55,386 nt of DNA. Origin: an uncultured Ruminococcus sp. GTDB taxonomy: Bacteria > Bacillota > Clostridia > Oscillospirales > Ruminococcaceae. The position numbers were made by a program, and so were the translations under genes. The notes under the pieces were generated by a model, which was not told the origin of the DNA, searched no databases, and saw only the letters and a program-made list of their open reading frames with translations. This document shows, piece after piece, positions 49,269 to 55,386 of this stretch (positions are counted from its first letter, which is position 1; every line of letters begins with the position of its first letter). The stretch lies in the NCBI GenBank assembly GCA_947169885.1, contig CAMVRM010000017.1, forward strand, positions 1 through 55,386. Reading direction: 5' to 3'.

Positions 49269-50579
49269 ATGAAACGCATCGGCTACGTCATAGAAGAAAT
49301 CATTGAGCAGAGCAACCTCGACAACTCTTTCGATACTGTGCTGCGTGGTAATCACCGCAAGCGATTGAGAGAGGGCAAGTGGCTGCTCGCACATCGTCGA
49401 GAGTTTCTTGACAAGCTGCGAGAGCGCATCATAGCGGCTGACTTGTCGAAGTATATGCGCTTTCACCCGAAGCTCGTGTATGAGGGCGCAAAGTGGCGCA
49501 ACATACAAGTCTTCCCGATGTCGGCTCGCATTGCTATCAATGCCGTGATGTCGGTCGTTGACCGTCATCTGAAACAACGCTTCATTCGTACTACCGGCGC
49601 ATCAATCAAAGGTCGTGGACTGCACGACTTGAAGCACTACATCGAGCGAGACATAGCTAACGACCCAATCGGCACACGCTATGTCTATAAGTTCGACATT
49701 CGCAAGTTCTACGAGAGTGTCAAGCAAGATTACATCAAGTATTGTGTGCGACGTGTGTTCAAAGACAAACGACTAATCAAGCTGCTTGATGACTTCGTGT
49801 CGCTGCTCGACAGCGGCATATCAATGGGAATGCGCTCTTCGCAAGGTCTCGGCAATCTGTTGCTCTCAACGTATCTTGACCACTACTTGAAAGACCGCTT
49901 CGCAGTGCGCTACTATTATCGCTATTGCGATGACGGTGTTATTCTCGCAGGTGACAAGCGTACTCTGTGGCGCATTCGTGACATCGTGCATGAGTGCGCA
50001 GCACGCTGCGAGTTGTATGTCAAAGATAGCGAGAGCGTATTCCCGATTGAGCAGGGCATTGACTTTCTCGGTTTTGTCATCACACCGACACACTCACGAC
50101 TGCGCAAGCGTGTCAAGAAAGCATTCGCACGCAAGCTGAAGCGAGTGAAGTCACGCAAGCGCAGAGTTGAAATCATAGGCTCGTTCTATGGACTTGCGAA
50201 ACATGGCAACTGCCGTAATTTAATGAAGACATTACTAACAAGAAAAGAAATGAACAAGTTTAGCGAACTCGGTGTAACTTACACACCGCCTGACGGAAAG
50301 AAACGATTTCTCGGTAAAACTGTGCGGCTCGGCTCAATCGTCAACAGTCGCATCGAGATACATGACTATGAGCGAGACATCAAGACGGCGCACGGCACAG
50401 ACCGATATGTCGTGCAGTTTCGCTACCCGGACACCCACGAGTACGGCAAGTTCTTCACAGCATCAGAAGAGATGAAGTCGATACTCGACCAAATAGCAGA
50501 GAAAGGCGCATTTCCTTTCGAGACAATCATCAGAAGCGAATGTTTTGACGGTAACAAATACAAATACATTTTCACATGA
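49269..50579 (+). CDS. DGR reverse transcriptase
   Basis: A 436-residue reverse transcriptase that should copy the template RNA with errors at adenine. Motifs in order: QVFPMSARIAINAV (about 80-93), FDIRKFYESV (142-151), GMRSSQGLGN (187-196), YCDD (219-222) and FLGFVIT. Absence of maturase and endonuclease domains, and the template just upstream, mark it as the DGR class. The C-terminal 110 residues are an extension (DYERDIKTAHGTDRYVVQF). No accessory Avd gene is seen nearby. Its stop overlaps the next tail gene by four bases, so it is made with the late tail genes. Confidence 0.96.
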   Translation: MKRIGYVIEEIIEQSNLDNSFDTVLRGNHRKRLREGKWLLAHRREFLDKLRERIIAADLSKYMRFHPKLVYEGAKWRNIQVFPMSARIAINAVMSVVDRHLKQRFIRTTGASIKGRGLHDLKHYIERDIANDPIGTRYVYKFDIRKFYESVKQDYIKYCVRRVFKDKRLIKLLDDFVSLLDSGISMGMRSSQGLGNLLLSTYLDHYLKDRFAVRYYYRYCDDGVILAGDKRTLWRIRDIVHECAARCELYVKDSESVFPIEQGIDFLGFVITPTHSRLRKRVKKAFARKLKRVKSRKRRVEIIGSFYGLAKHGNCRNLMKTLLTRKEMNKFSELGVTYTPPDGKKRFLGKTVRLGSIVNSRIEIHDYERDIKTAHGTDRYVVQFRYPDTHEYGKFFTASEEMKSILDQIAEKGAFPFETIIRSECFDGNKYKYIFT

Positions 50580-51079
50580 TTACATCAGATTTTTTCAAAG
50601 TGTACGGCGCAGAAGAGCGTGAAGACGCACTTGTCAAGCTGCGCAGCAACAAGTACTTTGTCGTGTTCGGTCTATACAGCGACGATGACGGCTCTTATCG
50701 TTGGCGCAAGTACTACGACCACAAGCCGACGCTCGCAGAGATGAAAAGCGACATCAACGCTCTCATCAACTCGATGACAGATGCGACTATCATCAACGGC
50801 TTCTCGTGGAACGGCAAGCCGGTGTATCTCTCGCAAGAGAACCAAATCAACTTCAAGGCTGCTTACGACCTCGCTGTGCAGACAGAGGGCGCAATCTTGC
50901 CTATCAAGTTCAAGCTCGGCGAAGACAGCGACGGCGAGCCGGTGTATCACACATTCACGTCTCTCAACGCTTTCAGCGACTTCTACACTCGTGCCGTGTC
51001 GTTCATCACGACTGCGCTTGCCAACGGTTGGGAGCAAAAAGACAGCGTTGACTACACTGTGTTCAACTGCGATGAGTAA
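50576..51079 (+). CDS. Tail-associated protein, DUF4376-like pattern
   Basis: A 167-residue protein. The part from about residue 60 (INGFSWNGKPVYLSQENQINFKAAYDLAVQTEGA, then PVYHTFTSLNAFSDFYTRAVSFI) resembles the DUF4376-type proteins found in tail regions of phages; the match is by pattern only. It is coupled to the reverse transcriptase upstream and to the phospholipase-like gene downstream by short overlaps. A structural or assembly role is likely. Confidence 0.7.
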   Translation: MITSDFFKVYGAEEREDALVKLRSNKYFVVFGLYSDDDGSYRWRKYYDHKPTLAEMKSDINALINSMTDATIINGFSWNGKPVYLSQENQINFKAAYDLAVQTEGAILPIKFKLGEDSDGEPVYHTFTSLNAFSDFYTRAVSFITTALANGWEQKDSVDYTVFNCDE

Positions 51080-51353
51080 CGGTTGCGGCTGCGAGCGTGG
51101 CATATTGCGGTACATCAAGCCACCATACGCACAGAGATACTATGTGCCGTGTGTCATACACGATGACGCTTACGAGAGAGGGGGCGGTCGTGCAGAGCGC
51201 AAAGAAGCAGACATCGACTTGTTCAACAATATGCAGCGTGTGTCAAGCACTTGCAGCCGAAAACCGTTCACGCTCGCATGGTTCACGCTCATCGCACTGC
51301 TCTACTATGTAAGCATCAGAATTTTTGGCAGATTTTATTTCAACTACAAATGA
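51072..51353 (+). CDS. Small protein with phospholipase A2-like motif
   Basis: A 93-residue protein with CVIHDDAYERGGGRAERKEAD in the first half, a form of the C-x-x-H-D-x-x-Y active-site helix of phospholipases A2, and a C-terminal membrane segment (FTLAWFTLIALLYYVSIRIF). Virion phospholipases A2 are known in parvoviruses; a phage protein of this kind could act on membrane lipids at entry or lysis. Only the motif supports that. ATGA overlaps join it to both neighbours in the tail operon. It is in a frame whose open stretch begins earlier; the coupled ATG is chosen. Confidence 0.65.
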   Translation: MSNGCGCERGILRYIKPPYAQRYYVPCVIHDDAYERGGGRAERKEADIDLFNNMQRVSSTCSRKPFTLAWFTLIALLYYVSIRIFGRFYFNYK

Positions 51354-54300
51354 TTACTCTAAACTTCAATGGTACTACACTTTCGGTGCAAGAGAGCGAC
51401 ACGTCGTATCTGTACCGAAAGCTGCAAGACAAGCCGCAGCTCGTGTTGAAATTCTCGCTCACGAGCTACGTTGACATACCCGTCGGCGCATGGTGCGAGT
51501 ACAAGGGTGTGCGTTACACGATGTGGACTGCTGCGACTTTCAAGAAGCAGGGTGAGCGCAATATCGAGTACACACTGACACTATGCACAGACCAAGAGCT
51601 GCTATCGCACTACATTCTGCGCAACACTGTTGACCGCCGTCTGAAGTGGTCTATGTGTGCGAGACCGCATGAGTTCGCCGAAGAGATAGTCAACAATCTC
51701 AATGCTCGTGCAGGTGCGCAACTGTGGTCTGTCGGCTCGTGTCTCGAAAGCACTGAAAAGACCGTCGAGTTCAGTCACACGACAATCGCAGAAGCGGTGT
51801 CGCAGGTGGCAGAGACATTCGAGACAGAGTGGGAAATCGACAACTACACGCTATCGTTCAAGAAAGTCGAGTACAACAAAGACAACCCGATTGAGCTATC
51901 TTACGGTCGTGGCAACGGCTTCGTTCCTGGCGTCGGTCGTACTGCCGTCAACGACAAGCCGCCGATTGATGTCTTGTTCGTGCAGGGCGGTGACAGAAAC
52001 ATCGACCGCTCGAAGTACGGCGCAAAAGAGCTGCTACTGCCGAAAAATCAGACGTTAGGCTTTGACGGCACATATTTCGACGATGAGCAAGGCTACGACG
52101 CTACGAAAGCGAAAATCTTTGCGAGTGACGAAGACGGCTACTCTGTGCATCGTGTCGGGAACACTCGCACTACACAGTATGAGGAAAGTCTTGATTGCTC
52201 GGAAATCTATCCGTCTCGTGTCGGCACAGTCACGTCGGTTGAAGTCATCAACGAAAGCAAGCACTTCTATGACATCATCGACAACACGATACCTGCTGCT
52301 CTCAACTTCAATGACTACATCATCGGCGATGAGAGCATGACGCTCATCTTTCAGAGCGGTATGCTCGCAGGTCGTGAGTTTGAGATACAGTACAAGCACA
52401 GCGAGCGACGCTTCCGTCTCGTGCCTGACACGTTTGATGATGTCGAAATGCCAAGCTCGACATTCGCACCGGCTGTCGGTGACACTTACGCAATCTTTGG
52501 CTGTATGCTGCCCGATGCGTACATCTGCGACAATCAAAGCAAGAGCGGTGCATCGTGGGACATGATGCGTGAAGCTGTGCGTTATCTCTATGACCACGAA
52601 GACCAAGAGTTCACGTTCAGCGGCACGCTGCAATCGAAATGGGCGAGAGACAATTGGCTCTCTATCGGTGGCAAGCTCAAAGTCGGCGGCTATGTCGAGT
52701 TCTCTGACACGCAGTTTGCGCCCGACGGTGTGCTTATTCGCATCGTCGGCATCAAAGAGTTTCTCACGGCACCGTACAGCATCACTCTCGAAATCTCTAA
52801 CTCTACGCAGGGCGGCGGTTTCAGCTCTACGATGCGCAATCTCGAAGGTCTCGAAGTCGTGATTGACGATACGAAGCAACAGCTTGTGCAGTACACAAAG
52901 CGCAGATTTCGAGACGCACAAGAAACGATGTCGATGCTCGAAAACTCGCTGCTCGGCTATGCTAACAGCGTGAACCCTATAACTGTGCAGACAATGGCTC
53001 TACTCATCGGCGACGAAAGTCTGCAATTCCGCTTCATCACAGCTCGTGACAATGATACTATCGTTAACAACGTAGTAAACTATAATCAGCAGACGAAAGT
53101 CTTGACGTGCGCAGCTACGTTCTTGCAGCACATGACGCTCGATGTGTCTATGTCATCGTCTCACGCTCTGTCAGAGTACAAGATTTGGCAAATGCGCTCG
53201 TACACGTCACCGGCTCTCGACACAGCAGAGCAAGCATACTATCTCTATGCGAAAGTCGCTCGTGAAGACACGACAGCAGTTGGTGAGTTCGTTCTCTCGA
53301 CAACCGCAATCGCTATGCAAGCAGTCGCAGGTTACTATCATCTGCTCGTTGGCATCTTGAACAGCGAGTATGACGATGAACGCTCGTTTGCGACAATGCA
53401 CGGCTTTACAGAGATATTGCCCGGTCGTGTGACTACACAGCGCATCGTCTCTGAAGACGGCAAAACATACTTCGACTTGGCTAAAGGCGAGATTGGCGGC
53501 ATCATCAAGTTTCTCAACGGCAGCAACGAGTACACGACACTCATCGACGGCGGCTATATCAAGACAGAACTCATCAATGCTCAACTGCTTGAAGTAGCTC
53601 GTGTGCTTGCCGGCGATGCAGACGGCAAGCGAGTTGTCATCAATCCCGATGACAAGTCAGTGTATATCTACGATGAGAACAACGTGCTTGTGACCGTCTT
53701 TGAGGGCAACAGCTTCAGCAGCATCAACGAGCTGTTCGGTGATGTGTCGGGCGATGCGACAATGATTGCGGCGACACAGAGCCACGAGTGGGACTATCAC
53801 GCAGAAGAACACGGTGACGTTAGCGGTGGTACTGTTGATGTGAGCGATGTGCTACAAACCACGACACCGGCAATCATCGACATCGGCGGCTCATTGCACT
53901 GTTGGGGTTATACTAACGAAGACCACAAGGGCGAAGGCTACAATGAAGCTCAACTTGACTTGTATCTTGACACATATAGCGATGCCGCTTGCACACAGCT
54001 CGTGCAGCGTCAACTCATCGACTATTGCTATCTCACAATCAATGCGACTGAAGAAGAAGTAGAGACCGGCTCTCGCAGTAAGGCGGTGAGCAAGAAAGTC
54101 AACGTCGCAGCAGGCTATCACAAGCTGTGGGTGCATTGGCGACTATTCGTCAACTACTTGCAGAACGGCGATTATATGGCTCTTGATTGGAGCAATCTCG
54201 CAGCTCACTACAACACGCAGTTCTACATCAGTCGCTTCTTTGCTAACGGCTTTGTCATCGGCTCACGTCGAGATAACTATGTGCTTGCTCTCAATGATGC

Positions 54301-54412
54301 GACTACCGGCATGACTTTCAGTGTTAACAACGGCGGTCGTGAGTTTGAAGTCGGCGCAAACGGCATACGTTACAAGACATCAAGTCAAGACACATGGCAC
54401 AATTTAGCTTGA
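51350..54412 (+). CDS. Tail-associated tip protein (Tal-like)
   Basis: A 1020-residue protein. The first 380 residues have the hub fold of Tal/gp27-like tail proteins (LVLKFSLTSYVDIPVGAWCEYKGVRYTM, AEAVSQVAETFETEWEIDNYTLSF, PPIDVLFVQGGDRNI). A middle helical part follows (ETMSMLENSLLGYANSV), then a beta-rich region and a fibre-like C-terminus (ITFLNGSNEYTTLIDGGYIKT-type strands, HGDVSGGTVDVSD). It probably forms the baseplate hub with the Dit-like protein. It is the last structural gene before the lysis promoter. Confidence 0.8.
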   Translation: MITLNFNGTTLSVQESDTSYLYRKLQDKPQLVLKFSLTSYVDIPVGAWCEYKGVRYTMWTAATFKKQGERNIEYTLTLCTDQELLSHYILRNTVDRRLKWSMCARPHEFAEEIVNNLNARAGAQLWSVGSCLESTEKTVEFSHTTIAEAVSQVAETFETEWEIDNYTLSFKKVEYNKDNPIELSYGRGNGFVPGVGRTAVNDKPPIDVLFVQGGDRNIDRSKYGAKELLLPKNQTLGFDGTYFDDEQGYDATKAKIFASDEDGYSVHRVGNTRTTQYEESLDCSEIYPSRVGTVTSVEVINESKHFYDIIDNTIPAALNFNDYIIGDESMTLIFQSGMLAGREFEIQYKHSERRFRLVPDTFDDVEMPSSTFAPAVGDTYAIFGCMLPDAYICDNQSKSGASWDMMREAVRYLYDHEDQEFTFSGTLQSKWARDNWLSIGGKLKVGGYVEFSDTQFAPDGVLIRIVGIKEFLTAPYSITLEISNSTQGGGFSSTMRNLEGLEVVIDDTKQQLVQYTKRRFRDAQETMSMLENSLLGYANSVNPITVQTMALLIGDESLQFRFITARDNDTIVNNVVNYNQQTKVLTCAATFLQHMTLDVSMSSSHALSEYKIWQMRSYTSPALDTAEQAYYLYAKVAREDTTAVGEFVLSTTAIAMQAVAGYYHLLVGILNSEYDDERSFATMHGFTEILPGRVTTQRIVSEDGKTYFDLAKGEIGGIIKFLNGSNEYTTLIDGGYIKTELINAQLLEVARVLAGDADGKRVVINPDDKSVYIYDENNVLVTVFEGNSFSSINELFGDVSGDATMIAATQSHEWDYHAEEHGDVSGGTVDVSDVLQTTTPAIIDIGGSLHCWGYTNEDHKGEGYNEAQLDLYLDTYSDAACTQLVQRQLIDYCYLTINATEEEVETGSRSKAVSKKVNVAAGYHKLWVHWRLFVNYLQNGDYMALDWSNLAAHYNTQFYISRFFANGFVIGSRRDNYVLALNDATTGMTFSVNNGGREFEVGANGIRYKTSSQDTWHNLA

Positions 54413-54432
54413 TTGTTGATAAGACACGAAAG

Positions 54433-54470
54433 TTTTAGTGCTTGACAAGTACCAAAAACACCTATCTTTG
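54433..54470 (+). promoter_or_regulatory. Lysis promoter with palindrome site C
   Basis: TATCTTTG at 54463-54470 is a good -7 box, 20 bases before the holin start. CTTG (54441-54444) may serve as -33 with an 18-base spacer. The overlapping element TTAGTGCTTGACAAGTA matches sites at 29224-29252 and 29389-29412. Confidence 0.65.
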
Positions 54471-54489
54471 CAACAAAAAGAAGTACATT

Positions 54490-55002
54490 ATGCAAGAAGT
54501 ATCAAACATCTGTAAAGCTATTTGGTTGGCTATCGGCGGCGCAGTTGGTTGGCTCGTCGATGAGTTCGAGCCAACATTCCCACTCATCATTGTGATGATA
54601 TTGTTTGTCGTGTACGACGCAGTTACAGCATTTCAGCTCGACAAGCGAGTGCGAGCGGCGCACCCGGAGCAAGTCAAAGAGCGAAAGAGCAAGTTCAGCT
54701 CATACTTGTTCGGCAAGGTCGTGCGAGAGACAATCCCGAAACGTCTCGCACTCATTCTGCTCGCTTTTCTATGCGAGAAATACGTCTGCGTTCACGTCAA
54801 AATACCGCTGTCTTACATCATCACCGGTGTTATCTGTTTCGAGCAGTTTTGGTCAGTGCTTGAAAACGAGAGTTCGTGTCGTGATGAGAACGAGAGCCGC
54901 TTTTGGAAGATACTTCAGCGCATTATGATAGACAAGACAGAGCGACACTTTGATGTCGAGCTTGATGAGCTTAAAGACAAGAACAAGGAAAAAGAGAAAT
55001 GA
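54490..55002 (+). CDS. Holin-like membrane protein
   Basis: A 170-residue protein with three probable membrane segments: ICKAIWLAIGGAVGWLV (about 6-24), FPLIIVMILFVVYDAVTAF (about 29-47) and LALILLAFLCEKYVCVHVKIPLSYIITGVICF (about 86-118), and a charged C-terminal tail (ELDELKDKNKEKEK). This is the form of the Bacteroidota phage holin family, which permeabilises the inner membrane for lysis. It has its own promoter and overlaps the peptidase gene by four bases. Confidence 0.85.
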   Translation: MQEVSNICKAIWLAIGGAVGWLVDEFEPTFPLIIVMILFVVYDAVTAFQLDKRVRAAHPEQVKERKSKFSSYLFGKVVRETIPKRLALILLAFLCEKYVCVHVKIPLSYIITGVICFEQFWSVLENESSCRDENESRFWKILQRIMIDKTERHFDVELDELKDKNKEKEK

Positions 55003-55386
55003 AGTACTTTACAATTTCCGAACTGACGAAATCAGCGACAGCGAGCAGACGAAAGATTGACAACACACCGTCTGCTACTGTCATTGCAAATTTGACTGCG
55101 CTCGTTGACAACATACTCGACCCATTGCGTGAAGCGTGGGGCGCACCGATTATTGTCACGAGCGGTTACAGATGCGTTCGGCTCAACGCTGCTGTCGGCG
55201 GTGTGAAGACAAGTCAACACACGCTCGGTCAGGCGGCAGACATACGCACTGTGAGCGACAAACCGGCAGACAACAAACGTCTGTTTGACTTGATAGTGAA
55301 GCTCGGTCTTCACTACGACCAACTCATTGATGAGTATGGCTATAATTGGGTTCATGTTAGTTATAGTTCGAGAAACAGACGACAAA
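54999..55386 (+). CDS. Peptidase M15 endolysin (cut by window end)
   Basis: The first 129 residues of a gene that runs off the window: MKYFTISELTKSATASRRK. It has the D-Ala-D-Ala carboxypeptidase/M15 metal site: GYRCVRLNAAVGGVKTSQH, then GQAADIR (His and Asp of the S-x-H-x6-D motif), and WVHVSYS with the third zinc ligand. It should cut peptidoglycan cross-links at lysis, working with the holin it overlaps. Little if anything beyond the C-terminal end is missing. Confidence 0.92.
   Translation, partial: MKYFTISELTKSATASRRKIDNTPSATVIANLTALVDNILDPLREAWGAPIIVTSGYRCVRLNAAVGGVKTSQHTLGQAADIRTVSDKPADNKRLFDLIVKLGLHYDQLIDEYGYNWVHVSYSSRNRRQ

Overview
The window is the greater part of a temperate, long-tailed (siphovirus-type) phage or integrated prophage of a Bacteroidota host. 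Evidence for the host: promoters fit the Bacteroides type (TTG/TTTG near -33, TAnnTTTG near -7, about 20 bases apart), Shine-Dalgarno sequences are weak or absent and many genes start in an ACTATG context, and several families are typical of Bacteroidota phages (DUF4494-like, Bacteroidetes-type tyrosine integrase, ParB-like/Mom pair). Gene order runs integrase, lysogeny switch, recombination and replication, DNA modification, packaging, head, tail, lysis, so the left edge lies near the attachment side and the right edge cuts the endolysin.

Layout: 1-1.5 kb integrase; 1.7-3.1 kb leftward lysogeny operon (repressor, lipoprotein, two small genes); 3.3-4.1 kb Cro-like, membrane and excisionase-like genes; 4.1-4.7 kb HNH endonuclease; 4.7-8.5 kb recombination genes (SbcC-like ATPase, RecT, MBL-fold enzyme); 8.6-9.2 kb a small diversified protein; 9.2-10.7 kb replication initiator with an iteron origin inside it, and helicase loader; 10.8-17.7 kb small early genes, two DNA methyltransferases (one frameshifted at a G7 tract), a DnaA domain IV protein, MazG-like protein, SSB and VRR-NUC nuclease; terminator and promoter at 17.7 kb; 17.8-19.1 kb ParB-like and Mom-like proteins; 19.1-25.8 kb terminase, portal and a head protein with an ADP-ribosyltransferase tail; 25.8-29.2 kb a leftward block of small unknown genes; 29.5-34 kb scaffold, capsid, connectors and tail tube, then a tRNA; 34.1-54.4 kb tail genes; 54.5 kb to the end holin and M15 peptidase.

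The outstanding system is a complete diversity-generating retroelement (DGR). A 113-base template repeat (48945-49057) lies upstream of a DGR reverse transcriptase (49269-50579). It matches two variable repeats of the same length: VR1 at the 3' end of a 2697-residue tail protein (48729-48841), and VR2 about 40 kb away in a small gene of the early region (8988-9100). VR1 differs from the template at 13 positions and VR2 at 9, and every difference falls on a template adenine. So one reverse transcriptase appears to diversify both a tail tip protein and a non-structural early protein.

Other points of interest: long G tracts in two DNA-modification genes; iterons read in two frames inside the initiator gene; face-to-face lysogeny promoters with an operator-like palindrome whose core recurs at the leftward block promoter; a second palindrome shared by three promoters; and a probable -1 frameshift in the tail chaperone.
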